NCBI RefSeq assembly: GCF_011927635.1
Contig: NZ_JAATJB010000002.1
Location: forward strand, 310,001-374,000
Source of the DNA: Sphingomonas trueperi
GTDB lineage: Bacteria > Pseudomonadota > Alphaproteobacteria > Sphingomonadales > Sphingomonadaceae
Length of the DNA stretch: 64,000 nt
Reading direction: 5' to 3'
In this document: piece by piece, positions 6,993-16,050 of the stretch
Position numbering within the stretch: position 1 is the first letter of the stretch
Layout of the letters: each line of letters starts with the position of its first letter
Translations under genes and position numbers: made by a program
The notes under the pieces: model-generated
Databases searched by the model: none
What the model was told of the DNA's origin: nothing
Seen by the model: the letters and a program-made list of their open reading frames with translations, nothing else

Positions 6993-8759
6993 TCAGTACG
7001 CCATCTCGAACGCAGCTTCAGACGCGCCGCTGCGATACCCCGCCACCTCCTCGTCCACCCGGAACGCCTCGGCATTGCCGAGCAGCGTCGCCGCCTCGCG
7101 GTCGAGCGAGCGGGCGGCGGCGGAGGTCTGTTCCACCATCGCGGCGTTCTGCTGGGTGGCGGTCTCCATCTCGACCACCGACCGGGTGATGTCGGAGATC
7201 GCGCTGGCCTGCGAGCGATTGTCCTCGCGCAGCGCCTGGAGCAGTTCCTGGACGCCGTCGAAATTCTCGACGATCTCGACCAGCGCCGCATCGACCGCGC
7301 GGACTTCGCTGGCGGCGGTGGCGACGTCGATCTGGGTCTCGTTGATCAGGTCGCGGCCGCGCTTGGCCTCTTCCTCGGCGCGCAGCGCGAGCGCGGAGAC
7401 GAGATCGGCGACCACCGCGAACCCGCGGCCCGCTTCCCCGGCGCGGCCCGCCTCGACCGCGGCGTTCATCGCCAGCACGCGCGTCTGGAAGGAGATCTTG
7501 TCGAGCCCCTCGACCACCGTGTCGATTGCATTGGCGCGTTCGGAGACGCTGTTCATCGCGATCGCGGCGTTCTGGGCGGTGCTGCGGCCGGCATGGACCA
7601 TGGCGCCCGCCTGCTCGGCGCGTGCCATGGTGGCCTCGGCGGACTGGCTGCTGCTCTTGAGCCGGTTCTCGATCAGCTGGATCGCGGCGCTGGTTTCCTG
7701 GAGCGTATGCGCGGTCGTCTCGGTGCGGTGGGCGAGGTCTTCCGACGCGGTGGCGATCTCGCTGGAGCCGGTGCCGATGTTGCGCGCGCCATGGATCGTA
7801 GTGCGCAGCATCGCCGAGAGCGCGCTGGCGGCGCGGTTGAAGCTGACGCGCACCGGCTCGTAGACACCGGGGAAGGGGCTGGTGATGCGGTGGCGCAGGT
7901 CCCCCTTTTCCAGCGCGGCGAGCGCGGCGCCGAGCATTTCGCCGACATTCTCCTGCTCGGCGAGATGCGCCGCATCCATCTCGGCGCGACTGCGCGCGGC
8001 GGCGTGGAAGCGGGCGACGGCCTGGGCGATGTTGCCCAGCTCGTCGGTGCGGTCGCGATAGGGGATGGCGGTGTCCTGCCCGCGCGACAGCGTGGTGGTC
8101 GCCTGGGCGACCTGGGCCAGCGGCTGGGCGACGCGGCGCGTAAGCCACCAGGCGAACCAGCCGATCGTGCCGAACAGCGCGAGCGCGAGCAGGGTCAGCG
8201 CGCCGATCGAGGCCCAGAGCGACTGGGACGAGCGGTCGCCGAACGCGGCCTGCTCCTCGGCGGTGGCCTTGACCAGCGCGTCGATCGCCTTGCGGTGGGC
8301 GTCATAGGCTTGCGTCAGCACGGCGTAGCGGGCGCGGGCGGTACCCATGTCGTTCGCGGCGATCGCATCGAGGAACGATCCCTGCGCCTCCTGCCAGAAG
8401 CGCATTGCCGGCGTGTGCGTGTCGGCGAGGATCGCGCGCTTCAGATGATCGGGGAGGGCGGACTGCTCCCACACTGCATGACGGTCATCATAGGCCTTGC
8501 GCAGCTCGGCGAGGCGGGCGCGGGTGGCGTCGATCCGTTCCGGGTGATCGAGCAGCAGCGTCGCTTCGAGATAGGGCTCGATGATATATTCGGGCGGGGG
8601 CAGGATGTCGGCGTTGAGATCGGCGATCTCCATCGAGGCGCGGTGCATCGGGCCGCCCATCCGGATCGCGTGAATCCGCCAGGCCGAAACGGCGAAGGCG
8701 ATGGCCAGAAGCAAGATCAGCGCAATCGCGCCGCTGCGAACCCGCGCGGTAATCGTCAT
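6993..8759 (-). CDS. Methyl-accepting chemotaxis protein
   Basis: 588-residue transmembrane chemoreceptor. A membrane helix at residues about 8-24, a periplasmic helical sensor of about 165 residues, a second helix around 190-212, a HAMP domain, and a long cytoplasmic signalling coiled coil are visible. The hairpin tip reads EAGRAGEAGRGFAVVADLV followed by SALALR; the usual tip has ADEVRALA, so two strongly conserved positions (Glu, Arg) are changed. The start at 8759 has a GGGGGA site; upstream in-frame codons reach into the divergent kinase leader. No che genes are in the window. Ligand unknown. Confidence 0.9.
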   Translation of the reverse strand: MTITARVRSGAIALILLLAIAFAVSAWRIHAIRMGGPMHRASMEIADLNADILPPPEYIIEPYLEATLLLDHPERIDATRARLAELRKAYDDRHAVWEQSALPDHLKRAILADTHTPAMRFWQEAQGSFLDAIAANDMGTARARYAVLTQAYDAHRKAIDALVKATAEEQAAFGDRSSQSLWASIGALTLLALALFGTIGWFAWWLTRRVAQPLAQVAQATTTLSRGQDTAIPYRDRTDELGNIAQAVARFHAAARSRAEMDAAHLAEQENVGEMLGAALAALEKGDLRHRITSPFPGVYEPVRVSFNRAASALSAMLRTTIHGARNIGTGSSEIATASEDLAHRTETTAHTLQETSAAIQLIENRLKSSSQSAEATMARAEQAGAMVHAGRSTAQNAAIAMNSVSERANAIDTVVEGLDKISFQTRVLAMNAAVEAGRAGEAGRGFAVVADLVSALALRAEEEAKRGRDLINETQIDVATAASEVRAVDAALVEIVENFDGVQELLQALREDNRSQASAISDITRSVVEMETATQQNAAMVEQTSAAARSLDREAATLLGNAEAFRVDEEVAGYRSGASEAAFEMAY

Positions 8760-8998
8760 GCAGTCCCCCCCGAGTGGTCTGTGCCCCCGTACCGGAACCA
8801 TTGTAGAAACATTTCTAGCGCGTTGCGAGAAGAAGCGAAGATTTGTTGCGCGATCGGCCTGCGCGCGTTCTGCTGCGCGCGCTGCCGGCAAGCGCGGCTT
8901 ACATAGGTTGTCGCCCCCACGCGCAGAATGAACGATTGCGGTGCAGAAACATTGTGCCCGCCGCGGGGCTGGCGTGATACGCGGTGTGGAGGCGCATG

Positions 8999-10435
8999 AT
9001 GGGCGACGAAGGCTACCCGATCGGTGGGGGGCAGCTGGGGCAGCTAATTCGGGATTTCGACTGGGCGGCAACGTCGATCGGGCCGCTCGCGCAGTGGCCG
9101 CAGAGCCTGAAATCGGTCACCCAGATGCTGCTTCTCTCGCCGGTGCCGATCGTGCTGCTGTGGGGCGAAGACGGCGTGATGATCTACAACGACGCCTATT
9201 CCGAATTCGCCGGCAGCCGGCACCCGGCGCTGCTGGGATCGAAGGTGCGCGAGGGCTGGTCAGAAATCTCCGACTTCAACGACAACGTCATGCGGGTGGG
9301 CCTGAGCGGCCAGACGCTGGCCTATCGCGACCAGGAACTGGCGCTGCAGCGGCGCGGCAAGCTGGAGCCGGTGTGGATGGACCTGGATTATTCGCCGGTG
9401 CTCGATGAATCGGGCGCGCCGGCCGGGGTAATCGCGATCGTGGTCGAGACCACGCAGAAGGTGCTGGCCCAGCGCCAGCTGCGCGAGAGCGAGCGGCGGC
9501 TGCGCGCGTTCGTCGAGGCGACCTCGGACGCGATCTACCGGATGAGCCCGGACTGGTCCGAGCTCATCCACATGGATGGCGGCACCTTCCTCACCCATGC
9601 CAGCGCCGCCCAAACCGACTGGATGGAGGCCTATCTCCATCCCGAGGATATCCCGCGGGTGCAGGCCGCGATCGCCGAGGCGGTGGCGACGCGCCGGCCG
9701 CTCGAGCTCGAACACCGCGTCCATCAGGCCGACGGCAGCATCGGCTGGGTCGCCTCGCGCGCAGTGCCGCTCACCGACGAGGCGGGCACTCTGGTCGAAT
9801 GGTTCGGGGCGGCCTCGGACATCACCGAGCAGCGGCGCACCAACGAGCATCTGCGGCTGGTGATCAACGAACTCAACCACCGGGTGAAGAACACGCTGGC
9901 GATGGTGCAGGCGATCGCGATGCGCACCTTCCGCGCCGCGCCCGATCTCGCGGTGGCGCAGGAGCAGTTCGCCGCGCGGCTGGTCGCGCTGGCGCAGGCC
10001 AACGACCTGCTCACCGGCGAGCGCTGGGCCGGGGCGTCGCTGCGCGAGGCGATCGACCAGGCAGTGCGTCCGCACCAGCATGATCCGGCGCGCTGCACGC
10101 TGGAGGGTGCCGACGTCCGCATCTCGCCCAAGACGGCGCTGGCGATGGCGCTGGCGATGCACGAGCTTTCCACCAATGCGGTGAAATACGGCGCTTGGTC
10201 GAACGAGACGGGGCGGGTGGCGATCGCCTGGTCGGTCGCGGGCGGCCAGCTGCGACTCGAATGGCGCGAGCGTGACGGGCCGATCGTGGTGGCGCCGGCG
10301 CGGCGCGGTTTCGGATCGCGGCTAATTGAACGGGGCCTGGCGGGGGAACTTGGCGGCGCGGTGACGCTTTACTTCGAGCCTGAGGGGCTGCGCTGCACCG
10401 TCCAGGCGCCGCTTGCCGCCGTGACCGTGGAGTGA
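8999..10435 (+). CDS. PAS-containing HWE-family sensor histidine kinase
   Basis: About 478-residue soluble sensor kinase. Two PAS-type sensor domains (residues about 10-155 and 170-280) precede an HWE kinase core: phospho-acceptor His294 in LNHRVKNTLAMVQ, N-box ALAMHELSTNAVKYGAWS, and the WRE motif that names the family. No membrane helix is present, so it senses an intracellular cue such as light, redox or energy state; no LOV Cys motif was recognised. ATG 8999 sits six bases after GGAGG; ATG 8996 and GTG 8984 are alternatives. Four bases separate it from a receiver gene, its probable partner. Confidence 0.9.
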   Translation: MGDEGYPIGGGQLGQLIRDFDWAATSIGPLAQWPQSLKSVTQMLLLSPVPIVLLWGEDGVMIYNDAYSEFAGSRHPALLGSKVREGWSEISDFNDNVMRVGLSGQTLAYRDQELALQRRGKLEPVWMDLDYSPVLDESGAPAGVIAIVVETTQKVLAQRQLRESERRLRAFVEATSDAIYRMSPDWSELIHMDGGTFLTHASAAQTDWMEAYLHPEDIPRVQAAIAEAVATRRPLELEHRVHQADGSIGWVASRAVPLTDEAGTLVEWFGAASDITEQRRTNEHLRLVINELNHRVKNTLAMVQAIAMRTFRAAPDLAVAQEQFAARLVALAQANDLLTGERWAGASLREAIDQAVRPHQHDPARCTLEGADVRISPKTALAMALAMHELSTNAVKYGAWSNETGRVAIAWSVAGGQLRLEWRERDGPIVVAPARRGFGSRLIERGLAGELGGAVTLYFEPEGLRCTVQAPLAAVTVE

Positions 10436-10439
10436 GTTC

Positions 10440-10781
10440 GTGCGTGTCCTGATCGTCGAAGATGAAATGACGATCGCCTTCCTGATCGAGGACATGCTGG
10501 AGGATCTCGGCCACGAGGTGGTGGAGATCGCGATGCGGCTCCCCGAGGCACTGGAGGCGGCGCGGCGAGTGGAGGCCGATCTGGCGATCCTCGACGTCAA
10601 TCTCGACGGCCATCGGTCGTTCCCGGTGGCGGACATTCTTGCCGAGCGCGCGATTCCCTATGCCTTTGCGACTGGGTACGGCGCGCTGGGGCTGGAGGGC
10701 GCCTATCGCGAGCGGCCAGTGCTGGCCAAGCCGTTCCTGCGCGAGCATCTGGCCGCGCTGATCGTAAAAGCGTGTGGGTAA
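10440..10781 (+). CDS. Single-domain response regulator
   Basis: 113-residue receiver domain without an output domain. Acidic pocket Glu7/Asp8, phospho-acceptor Asp52 (LAILDVNLDG), Thr78 switch region (FATGY) and Lys97 (LAKPF) are all present. GTG start four bases after the kinase stop indicates one transcript. Receivers paired with HWE kinases usually relay or drain phosphate; here no effector gene is next to it, so its target is elsewhere. Confidence 0.9.
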   Translation: MRVLIVEDEMTIAFLIEDMLEDLGHEVVEIAMRLPEALEAARRVEADLAILDVNLDGHRSFPVADILAERAIPYAFATGYGALGLEGAYRERPVLAKPFLREHLAALIVKACG

Positions 10782-10790
10782 ATTCTTAAG

Positions 10791-10891
10791 CCCCTCCCTT
10801 TCAGGGGAGGGGGGGTGGGGCTGTGTCTCACCGAGACAAACCTTCGTTCTGGAATCCCCCCACCCCCAACCCCTCCTCCAAGGAGGAGGGG
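10791..10891. repeat. Pair of G/C palindromes between convergent genes
   Basis: Two stem-loops, CCCCTCC/GGAGGGG at 10791-10812 and CCCCTCCTCC-AA-GGAGGAGGGG at 10870-10891, fill the gap between the receiver gene and ychF, which converge. They match the style of the other intergenic repeats in the window and may end transcription from both sides. Confidence 0.55.
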
Positions 10892-10903
10892 GTTGAGACC
10901 GGA

Positions 10904-12001
10904 TCAGCTGTGCAGGAAGTGCATCACGTCGCCATCATTGACGACATAGGCCTTGCCTTCCGCGCGCAGCTTGCCGGCCTCGCGCGCCTTGGCTTCGCCG
11001 CCCAGCGCGACGAAATCGTCATAGGCAATCGTCTCGGCGCGGATGAAGCCCTTCTCGAAATCGCTGTGGATCTCGCCCGCCGCATTGGGCGCGGTGGCGC
11101 CGCGGTGAACGGTCCAGGCGCGCGCTTCCTTCGGGCCGACGGTGAAGAAGGTCAGCAGGTCGAGCAGCGTGTAGCCGGCGCGGATCACGCGGGCGAGGCC
11201 GGTCTCCTCCAGCCCCAGCTCCCGCAAGAACTCGCCGCGCTCCTCGATCGGCATGGTCGCGATCTCGGCCTCGATCGCCGCCGAGACGACCACTGCCTGC
11301 GCACCCTCGGCCGCGGCCTTGGCAAAGACCTTGGCGGAGAGATCGTTGCCGTTGGCCGCGTCTTCCTCGTTGACGTTGCACACGTACAGCACCGGCTTGG
11401 CGGTGAGCAGCTGGGCGAGACGCAGGTGGCGGGCCTCGTCCTCGTCCTTCGGCTGGGTGAGGCGCGCGGGCTTGCCGTCGCGCAGCAGGTCGAGTGCCTG
11501 GCCGAGCACGCTCGCGGCGGCCTTGGCTTCCTTGTCGCCCTGCGCCGCCTTCTTGGCGAGGTTGGGCACGCGCTTTTCCAGGCTTTCGAGGTCGGAGAGC
11601 ATCAGCTCGGTCTCGACCGTCTCGGCGTCCGCAATCGGATCGACGCGGTTGTCGACATGTTGGATGTCGTCATTCTCGAAGCAGCGCAGCACGTGGACGA
11701 CCGCGTCCACCTCGCGGATGTTGCCGAGGAACTGGTTGCCCAGGCCTTCGCCCTTGCTCGCGCCGCGCACCAGGCCCGCAATGTCGACGAAGCCGAGCTG
11801 CGTCTCGATGATCTTCTGCGAGCCGGCGATCTCCGCCAGCTTGTTCAGCCGCGGATCGGGCACCGCGACGTTGCCGACGTTCGGCTCGATCGTGCAGAAC
11901 GGATAATTGGCCGCCTGCGCCGCGGCCGTCTCGGTCAGCGCATTGAAAAGCGTGGACTTGCCCACATTGGGCAGGCCGACGATGCCGCAACGGAAACCCA
12001 T
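10904..12001 (-). CDS. ychF: Redox-regulated ATPase/GTPase YchF (Obg family)
   Basis: 365-residue P-loop NTPase, usual length for YchF. G1 motif GLPNVGKST at residues 8-16, the TGS-like C-terminal domain and the closing YVVNDGDVMHFLHS segment (expected at the end of YchF) are present. In E. coli YchF binds ribosomes and affects oxidative-stress responses; it prefers ATP. Start ATG 12001 gives MGFRCGIVGLPNVGKS, the conserved N-terminus; a longer frame upstream is not credible. Single gene, convergent with the receiver gene. Confidence 0.95.
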   Translation of the reverse strand: MGFRCGIVGLPNVGKSTLFNALTETAAAQAANYPFCTIEPNVGNVAVPDPRLNKLAEIAGSQKIIETQLGFVDIAGLVRGASKGEGLGNQFLGNIREVDAVVHVLRCFENDDIQHVDNRVDPIADAETVETELMLSDLESLEKRVPNLAKKAAQGDKEAKAAASVLGQALDLLRDGKPARLTQPKDEDEARHLRLAQLLTAKPVLYVCNVNEEDAANGNDLSAKVFAKAAAEGAQAVVVSAAIEAEIATMPIEERGEFLRELGLEETGLARVIRAGYTLLDLLTFFTVGPKEARAWTVHRGATAPNAAGEIHSDFEKGFIRAETIAYDDFVALGGEAKAREAGKLRAEGKAYVVNDGDVMHFLHS

Positions 12002-12179
12002 GTACTTCGATCCTGTCGTGAAGGGGCCGGCGGGCGCGCCGGCGATATGGTGTGCCCGATACGCGCAGGCGGCGGGTTTTTCCAGTGTGACGCGCGCGGC
12101 CTTGACGCAGGGGCGTTCATCTGGGGTACAGGGGGCCAAGTCTTTTGCTGCGTGCGGCAGGTTCTCGAGGAGTTTTCGT

Positions 12180-13193
12180 ATGATTCGCCGTTATGTCATT
12201 CTGGGCAGCGCCGCGGCTGCGGCCGCGCTGGCAAGCTGCAGCGGCGGTGGAAACTCCTCCCCGACGCCGACCCCGACCCCCACCGCATCGGGCTCGGCGA
12301 CGCCCACCCCGACGCCGACCGCGACCTACACCGCCTTCCCGCTGGCTGCCGCCGCCGAGTTCAGCACGCTGAACGCGACGACCAACTATACCGGCGATCC
12401 CGCTGCGGGTGCGGTGACGCTGGGCGTGACGGCGACCGAGACCTTCACCAGCCGCGTCAAGCTGGCCGCGACCACCGACCTCACCAACGGTACCTTCGTG
12501 ATGGACGAGGCGACCGAGGAATCGCGCTTCGTCGGCACCAACGTCACCACCCCGGCGGCGCCGACGGTCACTGAGTTCGTCTATCGCAGCGTCAGCACCG
12601 CGACCGGCGCTGCGGCGGGCAATTTCAGCCAGCTCGAAGTGCTGAACAACATCGGCGCGGCGACCGTGACCACCAGCGACAGCCTGCTCAAGACGCTGAC
12701 CGTGCTGAGCTATGCCAATTGGTGGCGCGGCGATTCGACCACCGGCCAGAAGCGCCTGACCTATGCGATCTGGGGCTATCCGACGCTGAGCTACGACATG
12801 CTCACCACCGGCACCGCCAACTATACCGCGCGGATCGTCGGTCGCTCGGTGAGCGTCGCCAATGGCGCGACGACGCTCGTCCGCGTCGGCGGCACGGCGA
12901 CCGTAGCGGTCAACTTCGCCACCGGCCTCGTCACCACCACGATGAACCTGACGACGCTGCCGAGCGGCGGCGCCGAGACCACCTATGTGACGCTGAACGC
13001 CCAGGGCGCGATCCCGATCGGGCAGAACCAGTTCAGCGGCAGCCTGGTGAGCGGCGGTGCTGCGACCGGCACGATTGCCGGCGCCTTCTACGGCTCGAAG
13101 GGCGTGAACCTCGGCATCGTCTTCGGCGCCTCGGGCACGATCAACGGCGCGGACACCCGCATCGTCGGCGAAGTGGTCGGCGTGAAGCAGTAA
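12180..13193 (+). CDS. Exported lipoprotein with Pro/Thr-rich linker, function unknown
   Basis: 337-residue protein. ATG 12180 follows a GAGGAG site. Lipobox LASC near residue 20 is followed by a low-complexity Thr/Pro linker (alternating TP repeats, residues about 28-48) and a Thr/Ala/Gly-rich domain of repeating beta-type strands that resembles transferrin-binding-protein-like or other small beta-barrel envelope lipoproteins. I cannot name a family with certainty. Cell-surface or periplasmic location is likely. Codon use matches the neighbours. A terminator follows directly. Confidence 0.7.
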   Translation: MIRRYVILGSAAAAAALASCSGGGNSSPTPTPTPTASGSATPTPTPTATYTAFPLAAAAEFSTLNATTNYTGDPAAGAVTLGVTATETFTSRVKLAATTDLTNGTFVMDEATEESRFVGTNVTTPAAPTVTEFVYRSVSTATGAAAGNFSQLEVLNNIGAATVTTSDSLLKTLTVLSYANWWRGDSTTGQKRLTYAIWGYPTLSYDMLTTGTANYTARIVGRSVSVANGATTLVRVGGTATVAVNFATGLVTTTMNLTTLPSGGAETTYVTLNAQGAIPIGQNQFSGSLVSGGAATGTIAGAFYGSKGVNLGIVFGASGTINGADTRIVGEVVGVKQ

Positions 13194-13215
13194 GCGCCTA
13201 CACCAAGATGAACGG

Positions 13216-13246
13216 AAGGGGCTCGGGAGACCGGGCCCCTTTCGTT
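13216..13246 (+). terminator. Intrinsic terminator after the lipoprotein gene
   Basis: GGGGCTCG-GGAGAC-CGGGCCCC stem followed by TTTCGTTT, 24 bases after the stop of the rightward lipoprotein gene. Confidence 0.7.
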
Positions 13247-13695
13247 TATCTGCCGGACGGCGCGAGCGCCGGCGAATAATCCGCCATCGTCATGAAGATG
13301 CTCTCGACCTTGGTGACGATCTTGCCACTTGCTTCGGACTCGGCGACGACCTTTTGCCATTCGGGATCGGCGCCGAACGCCTTCCAGTCCGCCTCGCGCG
13401 CTTCGCGGCTGGGGTAGGCGAGGATGTAGACCACGCGGCCCTCGGGCGCATCCGGCCGAGGCAGCTCGTTCCAATAGGCGACGTTGCGCATGCCGTGCCT
13501 GGCGAACAGCTTGAGCGTGTGGTTGCGAAAACGCGCGTTGAGCGCTTCGGCCTTGCCCGGCGCCGGATAATAGATGCGCAATTCATAGACCGGCTGCTGC
13601 GTCTGGGTGGCGGCGGTCTGGGTGGCGGCGGTCTGGGCTGCGGCGGGGGCGGCAAGCGGCACGAGAGCGAGCAGGGCGGTCAGGACCAGGCGCAT
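13246..13695 (-). CDS. Exported NIPSNAP-family protein
   Basis: About 149 residues with a cleavable signal peptide (VPLAAPAAAQ) followed by a short TQTAA direct repeat and a ferredoxin-like NIPSNAP domain (VYELRIYYPAPGKAEALNAR). NIPSNAP domains are dimeric alpha/beta-barrel folds related to antibiotic-biosynthesis monooxygenases; the bacterial function is unknown. ATG 13695 is preceded by GAGAGG; an ATG at 13710 is an alternative. Periplasmic location is inferred from the signal peptide. Confidence 0.8.
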   Translation of the reverse strand: MRLVLTALLALVPLAAPAAAQTAATQTAATQTQQPVYELRIYYPAPGKAEALNARFRNHTLKLFARHGMRNVAYWNELPRPDAPEGRVVYILAYPSREAREADWKAFGADPEWQKVVAESEASGKIVTKVESIFMTMADYSPALAPSGR

Positions 13696-13791
13696 CGGGC
13701 ATCCTCTCATCGAGTTCGACGGGAGGATGCCACGACCGCTGCCGGTATCAAGTGGTAACCTTCTGGAAGTGTAGAGAAACTTGGCCGGCGC

Positions 13792-14361
13792 TCAGTCCTG
13801 CATCCGCCGCGCGACCTCGTTCATGAAGCGCACATCGTCCCCTGCCGCCAGCCAGGATGCCTCGGCGGCGATCGCGCCGAGCATGTCGGACAAGGGCTCT
13901 ATCTCGGCCTTGGCATAGTTGCCGAGCACATAGCCGGTCACCCGGTCCTTGTGCCCGGGATGGCCGATGCCGAGCCGCACCCGGCGGAAGTCCGGCCCGA
14001 GATGCGCGTCGGTCGAGCGCAGGCCGTTGTGCCCGGCGGTGCCGCCGCCGCGCTTTACCTTCACCTTCATCGGTAGCAGGTCGAGTTCGTCGTGAAAGAC
14101 GGTGACGTCCTCGGGCGCGAGCTTGTAGAAATCCATCGCCGATCGCACGGCGCGGCCGCTTTCGTTCATGAAGGTGCCGGGCTTGAGCAGCACGATCTTC
14201 TCGGTGCCGATGCGGCCTTCCTGGGTCCAGCCCTGGAACTGCTTCTTCGGCGCGGAGAAGCCGTGCACCTCGGCCAGCGCGTCCAGCGCCATGAACCCGA
14301 CATTGTGGCGGTGCATCGCATATTGCGGCCCCGGATTGCCGAGACCCACCCATAGCTGCAT
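13792..14361 (-). CDS. pth: Peptidyl-tRNA hydrolase
   Basis: 189-residue cytoplasmic enzyme that frees tRNA from drop-off peptidyl-tRNA. Substrate residues are intact: VGLGNPGPQY at the N-terminus, the catalytic His in HRHNVGFM (around residue 20), FMNESG, and GHNGLRS. ATG 14361 gives the family N-terminus MQLWVGLGNPG. It lies downstream of rplY, the common bacterial order, but an intrinsic terminator separates the two, so it may be partly or fully independently transcribed. Confidence 0.95.
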   Translation of the reverse strand: MQLWVGLGNPGPQYAMHRHNVGFMALDALAEVHGFSAPKKQFQGWTQEGRIGTEKIVLLKPGTFMNESGRAVRSAMDFYKLAPEDVTVFHDELDLLPMKVKVKRGGGTAGHNGLRSTDAHLGPDFRRVRLGIGHPGHKDRVTGYVLGNYAKAEIEPLSDMLGAIAAEASWLAAGDDVRFMNEVARRMQD

Positions 14362-14375
14362 CACCCACACTCCCG

Positions 14376-14415
14376 AAAAAGAAAATCGCCCCCGCACCTA
14401 GGGTGCGGAGGCGAT
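14376..14415 (-). terminator. Intrinsic terminator between rplY and pth
   Basis: On the minus strand: stem ATCGCC plus CCGCACC (14385-14398) paired with GGTGCGG plus GGCGAT (14402-14415), then TTTTCTTTTTC. It lies after the rplY stop and before the pth start. Confidence 0.85.
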
Positions 14416-14442
14416 CTTTTGAACCCGTGAAGGGAAGGCCGA

Positions 14443-15045
14443 TCAGCCCTCGGCCGACTCGGCTTCCGCTTCGCCGTCTGCCGACTTCAGCGCCGACGGC
14501 GCGACGACGGTGGCGATGGTGAAGTCGCGATCGGTGATCGCGGGGGTCGCGCCCTTGGGCAGGGTCACGGCCGAGATGTGCAGCGAATCGCCGACTTCGA
14601 GGCCCTTGACCGAGATCTCGACCTGGTCGGGGATCTCGGCTGCGTCGACCACCAGCTCCAGCTCGTGGCGGACGATGTTGAGCACGCCGCCGCGCTTCAG
14701 GCCGGGGGCCAGCTCTTCGTCGACGAACACGATCGGCACTTCGACATGGACGGTCGCGTGCTCGGAGATGCGCAGGAAGTCGACATGGAGCGGGCGGTCG
14801 GTGACGACGTCGAAGGCGACGTCCTTGGCCAGCGTGCGCTCGCCATTGACCATGATCACCGAGTTGAAGAAGTGGCCGGTGTTCAGCAGCTTCTGCAGCT
14901 CACGCTCGTTGACGTGGATGCTCTGCGGATCCTGCTTGTTGCCATAGATCACGGCGGGGACGCGGCCTTCACGACGCAGCGCCCGGGAGGCTCCCTTGCC
15001 AGCCCGGTCGCGCGTTTCGGCCGACAGCGTAAGCGTGTCGCTCAT
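14443..15045 (-). CDS. rplY: 50S ribosomal protein L25 / general stress protein Ctc
   Basis: 200-residue long-form bL25 with a C-terminal TL5-like beta domain and an acidic Glu/Ala tail. N-terminal rRNA-binding part contains [24 protein letters not shown]. Binds 5S rRNA in the large subunit. ATG 15045 is the only credible start. Upstream lies a 465-base intergenic region that must carry its promoter. Confidence 0.95.
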   Translation of the reverse strand: MSDTLTLSAETRDRAGKGASRALRREGRVPAVIYGNKQDPQSIHVNERELQKLLNTGHFFNSVIMVNGERTLAKDVAFDVVTDRPLHVDFLRISEHATVHVEVPIVFVDEELAPGLKRGGVLNIVRHELELVVDAAEIPDQVEISVKGLEVGDSLHISAVTLPKGATPAITDRDFTIATVVAPSALKSADGEAEAESAEG

Positions 15046-15510
15046 GTGTCGATTTCCAATGCGCTAAATGTTTCAACGTGCATGCAGCGGCAGGCCTCCA
15101 GGGATGACCCTGCCACGGCAAGCGCGCGCCTATAGGCGAAGCGCGGCGAAATCGCAAGTCGGTCCCGCTTCGGGAAGTGCGCATGCTGCGGCGCAACATT
15201 TCCTGGGAGCCGAACCGGGTTTCGGGTGTTATACCCCGTCGCTCGCCGGCCGTCCGGCAGCGCCGCGGATAGTGACGACGAACGGTCACATTCCGCGGGT
15301 AGATGGCGCAATTAGATAATAATTGGTGAACATGGACGCTTGCGGCAGTGGAAGATCGCTGACTAAAAGGCGATAAGGCCTGGTCTCCCGCGGTCCTTGT
15401 GCATGTGCGTTGTGGCGTGGGGGCGGCGTGAACGGTTTTGTAGTAGTCTGAGCCAATCGATCGACGGAGTCGAAGGTTCGATTGGTTGAAATTGCGCTCG
15501 GGGGATTAAG
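15046..15510. other. 465-base divergent intergenic region
   Basis: Lies between rplY (leftward) and the acyl-cluster operon (rightward) and is richer in A/T than its surroundings, especially 15300-15340 and 15370-15510. It must hold both promoters. The clearest structure is the dyad at 15453-15485. No tRNA, small RNA or conserved small open frame was recognised. Confidence 0.5.
15453..15485 (+). promoter_or_regulatory. Dyad upstream of the acyl/LuxCE operon
   Basis: CCAATCGA (15453-15460) and TCGATTGG (15478-15485) form a perfect 8-bp inverted repeat with a 17-base centre, 25 bases before the first start codon of the operon. Could be an operator or a leader hairpin. Confidence 0.4.
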
Positions 15511-16020
15511 ATGGCGAAATTCGGGGCTGCGGCTCTCATCCGGCGGAAGCTCAGGCGCTATGCGGTTGAGATCTATCGGCTGTATCTCAACAAATTCTGG
15601 GGCATGCACATCGCAGAGGGCTGTGCGATCTCGCTGTCGTCGAAGCTGGACAAGGCGCATCCCGACGGCGTCTGGATCGGCAAGGACACGGCGGTCAGCT
15701 TCGGCGCCGCGATCCTGACGCACGACTATGTGCGCCGGATGCACCTGAAGACGATCATCGGCGAGCGCTGCCAGATCGGCGCGCATTCTATCATCTTCCC
15801 GGGCGTGAAGATCGGCGACGGCTGCATCATCTCCGCCGGCAGCGTGGTGATGCGCGACATTCCCGATGGCTGCCTCGCCGGCGGCAACCCCGCGCGGGTG
15901 ATGGAAAAGGGTATCGTCACCGGACAGTGGGGCCTCATCCTGTCGCGCGCGAGCGCCGACGCAGCGGCTGCCGCGGCAGCAGCGCCCCCGGCAGCATCCA
16001 CGCCCGCCGACGCGGCATAA
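15511..16020 (+). CDS. Hexapeptide-repeat O-acyltransferase
   Basis: 169-residue left-handed beta-helix acyltransferase of the WbbJ/NodL type. Hexapeptide repeats are visible in IGERCQIGAHSIIFPGVKIG and DGCIISAGSVVMRDIPDG; the likely catalytic His lies in ILTHDYVRR. It ends in an unusual low-complexity Ala/Pro tail (residues about 149-169). Such enzymes transfer acetyl or longer acyl groups from CoA or ACP to sugar hydroxyls. It is the first gene of a six-gene unit, 30 bases before the ACP gene, so its acyl donor may be the cluster's own ACP. That last point is inference. Confidence 0.85.
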   Translation: MAKFGAAALIRRKLRRYAVEIYRLYLNKFWGMHIAEGCAISLSSKLDKAHPDGVWIGKDTAVSFGAAILTHDYVRRMHLKTIIGERCQIGAHSIIFPGVKIGDGCIISAGSVVMRDIPDGCLAGGNPARVMEKGIVTGQWGLILSRASADAAAAAAAAPPAASTPADAA

Positions 16021-16050
16021 GTTCTTTCTCTCCCCATCAAGGATCTACAC

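Noticed and set aside
10791..10891. CRISPR-like repeats
   Set aside because: Only two unequal stem-loops, no regular spacers.
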